64,000 nt of DNA from Rhizomys pruinosus. Lineage: Eukaryota; Chordata; Mammalia; Rodentia; Spalacidae. The notes below the pieces were generated by a model. The model was not told the origin of the DNA. It saw only the letters and a list, made by a program, of their open reading frames with translations, and searched no databases. Position numbers and translations under genes: made by a program. The stretch is taken from NCBI GenBank assembly GCA_009823505.1, contig VZQC01013826.1, positions 200,926 to 264,925 on the forward strand, written 5' to 3'. Of the stretch, positions 34,647-45,596 are shown piece by piece; position 1 is the stretch's first letter, and each line of letters begins with the position of its first letter.

Positions 34647-36061
34647 ATATTTTGTATGTTTGTATGCCTACATTTATGGTATTAGTGTGTGGTATATGTG
34701 TCTGTGTGTGTGTTGTATGCATAGTAGAGAGCATAATTCTGGGGCTTTGGCTAGTAACAACCGAACAAGGGGCCTGTGCCCCAGGTTGGGCCTACTCTCC
34801 GCATGCCTGGGCTCAGTGCCCTTCTCACTGGCAGTTGAATGTGACGCATATCCAACAAGGAAGCCTCGACTAAGTCATCCAGGAAAAGCAAGCCTGCCAC
34901 TGACTGGAAAGCCTCAGCAGAGATGGGCAAGTGACAGAGGGGAAACAGTCTGTTGTTCCATGCCGGCCCCATCTGTCCAGCCGTGGCCCCACACCTGAGC
35001 CAGCTTTCTCCACCAGGTCCACACTTCCTGCCCAGGCCCTGGGAGAAACTCCGGTTTGCCAGGCCCACCCGAGTGATCCTGTTGATGACATCACTCAAAT
35101 GGATCTGAGATGGTACACGGGGCCACGATGACCAAACCCTGACAGAACCAGCCTGGCCTCTGGTTTAAATAGCCATTCAGTTATTTTGTTCTGTCACTAC
35201 CCTGAGAGATTCACAAATGTGATAGAGACAGCCTATTAGACAGCAGCACTCCAGTCCCCAAACTCACTCTGGCCCAAACCCTATGAAGGCCACTTGCTAC
35301 TTCCGTGGGCAAGCCTCATCTTCTGCCCCAGTGATGCTTGCAGGGATCAAAAATAAAAGGAAAATGTCTACAAAATTCACTGGAAGGTTGCAAAGGCACT
35401 GGGGATTCCCCTCAATCTTACCATGTGGCTCCTTCTCCCTCTGCTCGCCCTATCTTGCCAGCAACAAGAGGAACCCTTAGGCCTGCTGTATGCTCTTGCC
35501 CCTAAAAGCTGCTAAGTGGGCAGTGACACTCCCAGGTCCTCCACAGGGCCTTAAGGAGGTTGAGAGAGGCTCCTGGGCTAGCCCGCTGCCTTACTGCTTT
35601 GCTCTAGCTCAATGTTCCAGCAGCTCTGTTCTTCCTCCAGAAGTTCCTCCAGTGACCTCTGGTGGCTCCCTCTAGCTCTTCAAGGAGGCCAGTGTTGCTG
35701 CCACTTTCCTCAGTTGGTGTAAGATTAAGACCACCTGGGGACCACACATTAGAGCAGAAGCGCAGACAGTGTTCACTTACTCCCCAGGCATCAGAGTCCT
35801 CAGTGTGCTCCAGGACCTCTCAGATGTAGAGAAGACCCAATGGTTGAGGCAGAGCTGAAGGGCTTCCCAACAGTGTGTGCAGTGGACTATGCACTGAGAC
35901 AGTGTATATGCCCCTTGGGATTGCAGGTGAACGTGCGCAGAACCAGCATGCAGGCAGCAGGGCTCCAGCGAGGTCCCTCAGCCTAGTTTAAGCAGAACCG
36001 GTCAGCTTGTGTCTGCAGCACATTCCACAGCTTTCATACACGTTTCATGAGTGGTACTGTT
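34647..36061. other. Repeat-poor intron
   Basis: After a short TG-rich patch there is 1.3 kb of GC-richer unique-looking sequence (34740-35700). No exon or repeat recognised. Confidence 0.4.
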
Positions 36062-36074
36062 AAAATCACCCTCA

Positions 36075-36346
36075 GGGCTGGAGAGATGGCTCAGCGGTTA
36101 AGAGCATCAACTGCTCTTGCAGAGGACCTGGGTTCGATTCCCAGCACCCACATGGTGGCTAAGAACCATCTTTAAGCAGGGCGTGGTGGTTCTTTAATCC
36201 AGCACTCAGGAGGCAGAGGCAGGCAGATCTCTGTGTTCAAGGACAGCCTGGTCTACAGAGTAAATTCCAGGCCAGCTGAGGCTATAGAGAGACCCTCTCT
36301 CAAAAAGACAAAAAAAAATTAATGTAAAATAAATAAATAAATAAAT
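36075..36346 (+). repeat. Composite SINE: B2 head fused to B1 body (copy 2)
   Basis: A 102-nt B2 head (GGGCTGGAGAGATGGCTCAG … CATGGTGGCTAAGAACCATC) ends at TCTTTAAG (36169-36176). It runs into a B1 body (CAGGGCGTGGTGGTTCTTTA … CTCTCTCAAAAAGAC), then AATTAATGTAAAATAAATAA and (AAAT)n. One target-site duplication, AAAATCACCCTCA, flanks the whole unit (36062-36074 and 36347-36359), so it inserted as a single molecule. Confidence 0.95.
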
Positions 36347-36359
36347 AAAATCACCCTCA

Positions 36360-37254
36360 AGACAGATAGTCCAAATGGCCCTTCCCCAGATCTATCCGTG
36401 TTCCATACATACCCACACACAGCAACAATTTGGTTTCTTCCTGGCCCTGCCCCCACCCCACTACACAGAGCACCTCTTTCCCCAGCACTGAGCCTAGTGC
36501 TGGGCACACAACACTGGATCCTCCACACCATCTCTTGATACCAGATTTACAGAATCACATCTTTGCCTTACAAATGTGCCCTGCAGCTGAGGAGCTTCGC
36601 CTGAACTCCAATATTTGTAAAATGAGGTACTTGGACCAACTGGTAGCCCAGGGCCCAACGCAGCCCCTGAGGCTTATCTGTACTCACTGATGAATCACTG
36701 CATGAATAAATGGCTCTCTGACCCTTCTCAACCCTCCAGCACTAGTGTTACCTCTGTAAATGTGGGTGCCCGAGGGAAGATGTCACCATAGTATAGAAAA
36801 GTGTGAAGGCCTGAATGGATTAGAGGAGTCCATCCCCTCAGATGTGAAGGGGAGCAATACTGATTCCTGGAAATGTCACAGAGTGTAAAGGAAGCAGCGC
36901 CCCTAGAATGAGGTAGCATCTTGGCTGGTTCCAAAGCCATTCCAGGAGTCTGGTAAGACCAATGGCAAAGCCTCACCACTGAGGTAGATTCAAATCTATA
37001 GTTGTGTGTGCGAATATACGATGAGGTACAGTAATTCAGGGTCTACAGACAAATTTACAGCCAAACCCAGGCTCCAGATGGAGGCTGAGAGTGAGCCCTC
37101 AGCCCATTTCCCACCCGGTCTCCACGCCCCTGGCTTCAGGCCCCTGAGTCCTTCTAGAGGCATGATAGAGAACTGAAGACTGTCCTGTTGGGCCTGGCAT
37201 CAGTCCTGAGCTGCCGTGGCTGTTAAAGGAAAAGACAATGACCTTATGTGCTGG
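36360..37254. other. Unannotated intron
   Basis: No repeat or exon recognised. Confidence 0.4.
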
Positions 37255-37750
37255 TCAGTGTTCTCCAGAGAAGCAGAGCCGCGGGCCAGAGACTGATACA
37301 TAGGAGGAAGTGGACTGTGAAGACTTGCTTCCTGCAATGTTGAGGGTGGGGAAATTATACAATCCTCACTCTCTCTGCAAGCTGGAGGCTCAGGAAGGCA
37401 GGGATGTACATATGGTGCCTGTCCAAATGTGAATGCTGGGAACTGGGGAACACTGATGGTCTAAGTTTGAACAGATAAGAATCAGAAGCACTGATGACCA
37501 AGGGGAGATGAAAGACGCCCCTGATAAATCACTGAGAGAGCAAAGTAACCCAGGAGCAACCTCTCTGTTGTATTCAATCCTCACTTGATTTGGATGCCTG
37601 TCTGCATGGATGAGGATGGATCTTCTTTAACTCAGTCCACTTGAAGCACCCTTACTGATACACGGGGAAATTGGTTTTATAGACCACCTGAGGGACAAAC
37701 AAGTCCCTTAACCCAATCAAGTTAACACGTAAATTTCACCACCATATCTT
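37255..37750 (-). repeat. Old mammalian-type interspersed repeat 'Y', minus orientation
   Basis: Starts GTCAGTGTTCTCCAGAGAAG and ends CCCAATCAAGTTAACACGTA. These match the two ends of a common old LTR-like repeat seen reversed at 44977-45596. Exact family not recalled. Confidence 0.6.
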
Positions 37751-38688
37751 TGAATCAGAAGAGCGCAGCTTGAATGGAGCGTCTACCACCCACCACTAGT
37801 CTTGTGACCTTGGCCTGTTAACCTTCCTGAACTTCCCTTTCCTCATCCATAAGAGACAGAAGAATGTGCGCTTCACGGAGCCAGCCTGCATTTCAAGTGA
37901 AATATATGTGTGATGAACACTGGCAGAGCACATCCTCAGAAAATCTTGATTGATTCTGACAGCAGGGGAACAAAGGAACCAAATGCCCAAGCAGTGGGCA
38001 CAGCCCCTTCACCACTGAGCCAACCGTGGCTCCGAGGGATCAGTGCCAACTGACGAGACTGGCGAGTTACCGCATCCGCTCACAGGCACCGTCAAACATG
38101 CATCCTTGCAGAACACTACCAAGCCTCAGGAAGGGGCTGGCTTGTTTCTTTGAGCACCATATCACCCATGAGTTCATAGCCAGCTGCCAATGCAGTTTTT
38201 TTCCTGTCAATGTGGGAATCATATGAGCTCATTTGAATGAATTAGACATTTAACTAAGCATAGAGAAGACAGAACACTAGGCTCTCCATCTTCTCGTCTA
38301 CCATTTGTTATAGTTGGCCCTGCATCTGGCTGGTCCTTCTCTTGTACATAATAAAAAAGAATCACCATTGTGCTTGCAAACCTAGGCCCAAGAAGGGTCT
38401 GGGTTTCCTCAGAACAGCTCTGCCCGTGTGTCATGGAGATGGGCAAGACTTTCTCATCCTCCTCAGAGACGTTGATGTTGAGCAAGACCTGCCAACAGGA
38501 AACCAGAATTCCCTGTTTACACATGGAGCAGCAGAGTGTTTTAGAGGACCAACAAAAAACTTTAGTGGGTCTTTTGAAAATACTGATGTCTATTTGGGAA
38601 GTCATGTGAAAGCCGGGCGCCCATCCAGCCCATCCGATACACACAATATAAGAATGTTGGACCACTTCAAGCACAGTAGAGGGCAGGA

Positions 38689-38689
<1 letters not shown>
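37751..38689. other. Unannotated intron
   Basis: Unique-looking. Overlapping ORFs on both strands (38219-38791) have no recognised homology. Confidence 0.4.
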
Positions 38690-38756
<67 letters not shown>

Positions 38757-38936
38757 AGAGAGAGAGAGGGAGGGAAAGAGGAAAGAAATAAAAATAAGGA
38801 AGGAAGGAAAGAAATAAAAGAAGAGAAAATAAAGAAGAAAAAGAAAGAGGTAGGAGGATAGGAGGGGAGGGGGAAGGAAAGGAAAGGAAGGGAGGGAAGG
38901 GGAAGGAGAGGAGAGGAGAGGAGAGGGAAAGGGAGA
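38690..38936. repeat. (GAAA)n and polypurine tract
   Basis: About 16 GAAA units (38690-38755), then about 180 bp of almost pure A/G (GAGAGGAGAGGAGAGG). Confidence 0.97.
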
Positions 38937-39502
38937 TGCTAATTGTGGGATGAAAGTCCATAGACAATTATTTGGGGTGATCTGGAAAGACTTGCAAACC
39001 CCATGCACCACCAATTCCATGCACCTGAAATGGTGTCGCACAAGTGCAGGCAGAAACAGTCACAACATTGTTCTTACAGAAGACTGTCAGACAAACAGAC
39101 AAACAAAAACGAACACAGACAACTGAAAAGTCCCCAGCAGGAAAGCAGAGAAATGAGCTAAGACAAATGTGTTCACTCACTCACTGGAAAACCAGAGAGC
39201 TTTCTAAATGCACAAACTAGATTCTTTACAGCAGTGTGAATACAACTCAGAAACGCAATGGTGACCAAAAGATAGAAAACCCAATGAGGGATATGTACAG
39301 CAGTGCCATTGACATAAACTACAAATTCTTCAGTGCTATTACTGAAGGAAGGAGTGGGAACCTTTTACATTTTGTGGAGGGTTAGCATAAGTAAAGATAC
39401 ATAAACATATAAAGTAAAGATACATGAACATATACGCCCAGTGCACAGCCCAGCAAGCTTGTGAAGGAGGCACCTGTGAAACCTTTATCTTTTTTTCCTC
39501 TG
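38937..39502. other. Unannotated intron
   Basis: No repeat recognised except short CAAACAGA units near 39090. Confidence 0.4.
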
Positions 39503-39645
39503 GTCTTTTTGAGACAAAGTCTCCCTGTAGCCCCAACTGTCCTGGAACTCGCTCTAAGACCAGGCTGGCCTTGAACTCACAGAGATCCACCTGCCTCTGC
39601 CTCCCAAGTGCTGGGATTAAAGGCATGCACTACCACGCCTGGCAA
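39503..39645 (-). repeat. B1 SINE, antisense
   Basis: GGTCTTTTTGAGACAAAGTC … TACCACGCCTGGCA. Confidence 0.96.
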
Positions 39646-39689
39646 AACCTCTTTTTTAGAGTGAACTTGCTCTGTGATTTAAAATAAAA

Positions 39690-40001
39690 TCTCCTCTGTG
39701 TGTGTGTGTATGTGTGTGTGTGTGTGTGTTCATGTGTGTGCCATGACACAAATGTGGCAGTTAGAGGACAACGTCCATGCTGGTCCTCTCTTCCACCTTG
39801 TTTGCCACTGTGTTGCCCAGGCTAGCTGGCTGCAAGCTCTCAAGGATTCCACTGTGTCTATTTCCCATCTCACTGTAGGAGCACTGTGGTCACAGATGTG
39901 CCCTACAGGGTATCTGGCTTTACATGACTTCTGGGGATTTGAACTCAGGTCCTTATACTTTTAGGGCAAGTGCTTTCCCCACTGAGCCATCTCCCCAGCC
40001 C
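39690..40001 (-). repeat. B4A/RSINE1-type SINE, antisense, with (TG)n
   Basis: (TG)n at 39698-39730, then TAGAGGACAACGTCCATGCT, GGATTTGAACTCAGGTCC, and the end ACTGAGCCATCTCCCCAGCC. Confidence 0.8.
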
Positions 40002-40875
40002 TAGTCTGTGATGTTTAAGGTACATTAAACATTCAAAGTAAGAAACAGAGCTATGAATAAGGGGATGAGCACTCCATCAGAGTGCTGGCATCCATGGGGA
40101 GAGCTGAGAGTGGATTTGGGGAGCTGCAAAGAAGTCCCCCCCACTCTGTAATGTTTTATTTAAGAATTAAGAATGGAAATGACTGCATCAAATTATTTAG
40201 GTTTTTCAAAATATAGAGCTTATGTGGGGTGTTATTTATAACTTGCTCTGAACTTTGTTCAAAGTTTGTGAAAATTCCCAGAACTCAATGAGAGATTAGA
40301 CAAGAGTTCAAAGGCCAAACAAAAATTACTGTTTATGGAAGTGTTGTGATGCTAGAAAAAAAAAGTAAAGTAAGAATTCCAATCCTTTTCTGATTCATCT
40401 TAACTCTTCCCACTATGGATATGTCAGGATCACTCTACTTAAAGATGAAAATGGAAAAGTTAGCAATCCTCATTTTCTCCTCAATGTACATGGTAATTTC
40501 TACAGGGCTTAACCACTGCAGATGGCATGCCCAGCATACTAAATGATGCAGAGGAATGTCTGTTATTTTATATTCTCTCATGGGAAGGGATCTTTTACAT
40601 CTTAATCAGAAACTGAGTGACCCCATAATTCAATTGGCCATCACTGTTCAGTTGCAGTGATGTGGCTTCCCTCTTGGCATCTCTCCTTCCCTCCACTGGT
40701 CTGCTGATGATCCCCATTGGTTGAGCCTAGCTGGGAGACACACAACCACCACCCCCTGCAAAGCAGAGGCAGAAGGACAGAAGAGGGCAGGTTTGAGAAG
40801 TGGGTAGGATGAGGATAGGCCTGGCCCAGAGCCCCTGGTTTTATCTCCCTTGAGGTTCTGACCCATTCAGGAACA
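40002..40875. other. Unannotated AT-rich intron
   Basis: No repeat or exon recognised. Confidence 0.4.
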
Positions 40876-41093
40876 CTTATTTTTTAATATTCGTTATTTT
40901 TATTTTATGCATATGTGTGTATTGTCTGCATATATATAAGTGCACCTGTGTGGTACAATGCCTGTGGAGGTCAGAAGAGGCTGTAAGATCCCCTTGAACT
41001 GGTTGTTAGCTTTTGTGTGGGTGCTAGAAATTGAACCCAGGTCCTCTGCAAAAGCATCCAGTGCTCTAACCACTGAGCAAGCTCTCCAGCCCC
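40876..41093 (-). repeat. B2 SINE, antisense
   Basis: TTTTTATTTTATGCATATGT … AATTGAACCCAGGTCCTCTG … GCAAGCTCTCCAGCCCC. Confidence 0.95.
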
Positions 41094-42208
41094 AGGTATC
41101 ACTATTAGAAGGATCTCAGGCTCCTGTGGTATTCTAAAAGAACTAGGGTAGGGGGCTGGGGGGGTACCAGAACCAGCTCACACTGGATTATAGGTATACC
41201 TCCACCCAACTCCAAATTTAGAAACATCGCAGCAGTGGCTTGGAATCAGCATGACAGGAGTCATTAATCATAAAAATTGGTAAAATAACAAATCATAGAC
41301 ACCTCACCCATAAGTGCTTCACAGCACACTGTTGGTCAGGGTGACCAGTGTGTCATCCAAACTGGTCCACAGGAACCAGCGAGAGCTCTGTACTCCTGCT
41401 CCCAGCTCAGGGTCCTCCCCTGTGGACTGTGTGAAGGCCCTGGGTCAGGGTCCTCCCCTTTGGGCTATGTGAAGGCCCTGAGACATCAGAACTCTGTGCC
41501 CTCCTCTCCCATGCATACTCAGACCCTGAGTCCCTGTCAGGCTTCCCAAATGGTCTCTCCCAAGCACCCCTTATTGCCTGAGTGAAACACACTTCTACAT
41601 AATGCCATCAAGGAGGGGAAGGAGGTGGGCTGTGGCAAACTTCTAGCTCTTTATTTTTAAAGTTTCTCTTCAAAGCGTTTATTTTGGCCCTCGTCTGAGG
41701 TTATGCGAGGATTTGGGTTATTTGGCCAGCTCTTGCCATGCTGACAAGGTGCTGGTTCTACTGTGTGGTCCATCCCAGAGCTCACATGTGACTCCAATGT
41801 ATGATAAATTATTGCCAAATAAACCTACTGATTTACAAATTAACCAGTAGTGTCTTATATTTTCCAAAGTAGCAGGAAATGCCTTCATTACGAGTTCTCA
41901 ACACAATTCCTAAAATCCCTTCCATTTCCCTACCAAGCCAGTCAAGGGACTAGGCAACCATAGTTCTCACTACCATCCAGCTCTTTGTAAGAGAAAGGCC
42001 TGAATCATGCTCTCTGGCACAGGGAAACCTCCCTTCCCAAAGGCCTGTGTATCCTGAGAACACAGTAGCCATGCTGGCTGGCTCTAGGTGATAAAGAGAT
42101 CATGGGTTTTAAGGGTGTCAAGGTTCACTTATGCCCTTCTGGGAAGCCACTGAGACACAGCCATGTGGACACCCCAAGTTAATGGCCCCAAAGGAACATG
42201 AAGGAGTG
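41094..42208. other. Unannotated intron
   Basis: Contains a short imperfect duplication GGGTCCTCCCCTGTGGACTG / GGGTCCTCCCCTTTGGGCTA (about 41411 and 41449). Nothing else recognised. Confidence 0.5.
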
Positions 42209-42396
42209 TTTTCTAAAGATTTATTTTTTATTGTTTTTAATTATGTGTGTGTATGTGCATGTGAGGACAATGCCCACACAGACCAGAAGATAGTGTAAAG
42301 TCCTTAGAACTGGAGTTGCAGGCCATTGTAAACTGCCCAATATAGGTGCTGGGAACTGAACTTCTCTTAACTGCTGAGCCATCTCTCCAGCCCCAG
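42209..42396 (-). repeat. B2 SINE, antisense, deleted
   Basis: AAAGATTTATTTTTTATTGT … GGTGCTGGGAACTGAACTTC … GAGCCATCTCTCCAGCCCC; part of the tRNA-like head is missing. Confidence 0.92.
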
Positions 42397-42649
42397 GAGG
42401 GAATATTACAAAGCACCCAGGACTTTGAGAGGAACTCTGAACTCAAAATTACACATTCCTATAGAGAAATGATGGTAGGCTGCAGAGCAGGTAAGAGCTA
42501 TCTCTACCTAGACCTGCCACTGAGGAGTGGGTGGGAGGAGGGTTGTCATGAGCCTACAGAAGAGAGAGGCCTTCTTGGCCAGGAAACCGAAAGATGGATC
42601 TAAGGTACTATCGGAAAGGGTCAATGAGACATGAGAAAATGAGGGGAAA

Positions 42650-43045
42650 GATTAAGGAGAGATGTGAGGAAAAAGTATCAGGAGGAGAGGGGAGGAGAGA
42701 GGATCATGGGAGACTAGAGAGATGAGAGGAGAGAGGATCATGGGAGATGTGAGGAAAGAGAGGATCATGGGAGATGAGAGGAGAGAGGATCATGGGAGAT
42801 GTGAGGAAAGAGAGGATCATGGGAGATGAAAGGAGAGAGAGGATCATGGGAGATGAGAGGAGAGAGGATCATGGGAGATGAGAGGAGAGAGGATCATGGG
42901 AGATGAGAGGAGAGAGGATCATGGGAGATGAGAGGAGAGAGGATCATGGGAGATGAGAGGAGAGAGAGGATCATGGGAGATGAGAGAAGAGAGGATCATG
43001 GGAGATGAGAGGAGAGAGGATTGTGGAGAGGTGAGAGACTGGTGT
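42650..43045. repeat. 25-bp purine-rich minisatellite, about 14 copies
   Basis: Unit core GGATCATGGGAGATGAGAG. Interior spacing is 25 bp (e.g. 42841, 42866, 42891), with 23-29 bp variants at the left edge (GATGTGAGGAAAGA). G/A-rich + strand. Confidence 0.95.
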
Positions 43046-44976
43046 AGAGATGTGAGAATTACAGAGAGGTCTGTTGATTGACATGAGAGGGAGAAACTCC
43101 CAATTGCACAGAGCTGACCATGAAGCCAAACTCAAGCAAATGTGAAATAGGAATCTCTTTCCAGAGGAAGGAGTATGCTGGATGTCAACTTCACATTGCT
43201 GAGCAACCCTCATGCACACTCACGCTCTCTATGGTCTACATCCTCCACAGGAACAGGGTGAAGAAGGTGAAAAATCACCATCTTAGGGATGTGGTTTTGG
43301 ACAGAGCAGGACAGAACAGGGGAGACTAGTCACATGGGAGAGGCAAGCCTCAGCTATGAGGCTCCATCTGGCCTGACCAGCCTGGCAGTACATTTCTGCT
43401 TGTCCTAAGCACGGCCTTTCTGCTCTCAAAGAGTACCCTGCTCTCTGTGAGGGAAATCAGGCAGCCTGTGGAGGGCCTTCGGGTGGGGGTGAATACATCC
43501 CAGGAATTATCAGACATGTTCCACAGACCTCTCCATCACACCTGAAATCCAGACATGTCATGTGCTGCTAAAGTGTTCCATGGAGTCAACACCAAGATGA
43601 ATAGTGGCCCTGATCACCTGTCAGCATGTGATGACTCCAGCAGACAATAAATGCGAGCTATTACACAAGAAATGGTCTGACTGGGAAACCAAACGCTTGC
43701 CTCCAAGCTGCTGACCATTGTGTAACTGAGCTACTGACACCATCCATCTCCATAAGAGCAGACATTTTGACTCCTCAAACAAGCTGAGGCCAAGTGATCT
43801 ATGGTTCTGTGAGGCAGTTTAGCCCAAAGAGGCTCACCGCGAGTGTCCAGCAAATGAATCGTTCATGGGATAGCTAAGGTAATGTCTCCCCTGCCTGGAT
43901 ACCCTGTCTGGTATGGAAGAACCACATAGCCCACTGTCTTCTCCCATGCTGGGTCCTAGCTTAGTGACAGCCATGTTGGACCTTACAGTCTACCACCTAC
44001 AGAAGCCCATAGGGCCCCTTTCAACTTTGCAGCATGGTTGGAAATGTCAAGATCGCCTTCCTGGATACCTCTAGCAAGAAGGTGGGACAAGCTGTTGTTG
44101 GGAGTTCTGTGGGCTGACCTGGATTGTGGCAGACTCCAACAGAATACAAACAGCTGCTCACATCCTGTGTATAAACTGCGCATGCCCAGTGGGAACCGAG
44201 CGAGTTGTGGATTTGGGTTAGCAAAGGGTAGTTTTCACAAGGGAAGAGTCAAAGGCCTCCCAGACCCCACTGAAGATCTGAAAGGCATTTGTGGAAAAAA
44301 GCACACATCAGGGGCAAGTCAATACAGACTTCAGTGATCTGCCTGTGGTTCCCTTCATCGCTGGAATCACTTACAAAGGAATAAGCTCCAGCTTTGAAGC
44401 TACAGAGAGCTGAGTTTCCAGCCTAGCTCTGCTTACCAGCAGCATGACCTGGGCAGACTACCTCTGGCCTCATCTCAGTGGTCCCCAAACATCTTCAATA
44501 TGAGCAAAGGTATGTGAGGACCCACCAACCCCCACATGCCATCTTGGGTAAACTTGTGCGGACCCCGTGGTCTCAATAATTCCCACACGGAGCACTTACA
44601 ATGAAAGAGCCCAAAGCCTTAGCCAGTTCCTTAACCAAGAATGGCAAGGGTTTCTCCAGGGGATCCCGCTGACAAATCTGAACCCAGCAGGTTTGGAGTG
44701 GGCCCAGCTGCCGCTTTGCTCTGACAAGCTCCGTAAGCGATTCTGACGAACAGCCCGGTTGAGAGCCACCGAACCAGAGAAATGAGATTCAGTACAGTTC
44801 AGGCATCATCAGGTAACTGTGTAGGAGAGTGAGAGAGAGAGGGGGAAGGAATGGAGAGCACAGGGAAGCAGAAAGGGGAGCTAGTGGCCTTTACAGTGGC
44901 ATCATCTCAGGTAGGAGGGCGTTCCCAGCGCGGAGGGCCCGCGAGCTCTGCCCCTGGCTTCCCGGTTGAACTTGCA
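43046..44976. other. Repeat-poor intron
   Basis: 1.9 kb without recognised SINE or L1. 44540-44970 keeps CpGs (CGATTCTGACGAACAGCCCG) and could be an old LTR or unique sequence; unresolved. Confidence 0.35.
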
Positions 44977-45529
44977 TCAGTCTGTGATGGTTGGTTTGAA
45001 TGTCAACTTATCACAAATTAGACTCACCTGAGTAGGGAGGGGAGCCTCCACTGAAGAATTGTCCTGATTACCTAAATTAACGTGGGAAGCCCCGCCCCAA
45101 ATGAGAGCGGCACCTACTGGAAGCAGCCCAGACGGAAAAGACCCGGAGGAAAGGCCATGACTTGCCTTTTGCTGGCTTGGCCTTCCCTCTTGCCAACTAG
45201 TTGTTTGTCCTGCTGATTCTTTCACTGAAATCAGAACCAGTGCTTCCAGGCTTCCATCAAGACTAAGAACCAGAGGCTCTCCAAGAAGCTTCTGGGTTTT
45301 CAGCCCCGGACCAGGACTGCTGAAACACCCAGCCCCGAGGACCGAGCAACTCTAGGTTGTCAGCACCTCCAGTGTGAAACGGTCACTATGAGATGATGCT
45401 GTCTGTTGGGGCATCAGCCTCAAGGACAGAGAAGCTGCTGGGTTCTCAGGTTCAGGTGTGAGACAACTATTATTATTTCAACTTCAGCTGATTTAATAAA
45501 TGATATACACCATATTGTGTGTATAAACC

Positions 45530-45566
<37 letters not shown>

Positions 45567-45596
45567 CCTCTTGTGAACCCCGATTAATACACTGTT
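44977..45596 (+). repeat. Old mammalian-type interspersed repeat 'Y' with (TA)n
   Basis: Starts TCTGTGATGGTTGGTTTGAA, includes CTTCCAGGCTTCCATCAAG and a (TA)n tract (45531-45562), and ends GTGAACCCCGATTAATACAC. Layout matches an old LTR-like mammalian repeat; name not recalled. Confidence 0.65.

Noticed and set aside
33849..34734. Long Cys/Val/Tyr-rich and His/Thr-rich ORFs
   Set aside because: Translations of TG/TATG microsatellites.
36075..36170. tRNA gene
   Set aside because: The A/B-box-like sequence is the tRNA-derived head of a B2 SINE, not a folded tRNA; the same applies to all B2 and ID heads here.
42650..43045. CRISPR-like array
   Set aside because: No repeat-spacer alternation; it is a continuous minisatellite in a mammalian intron.
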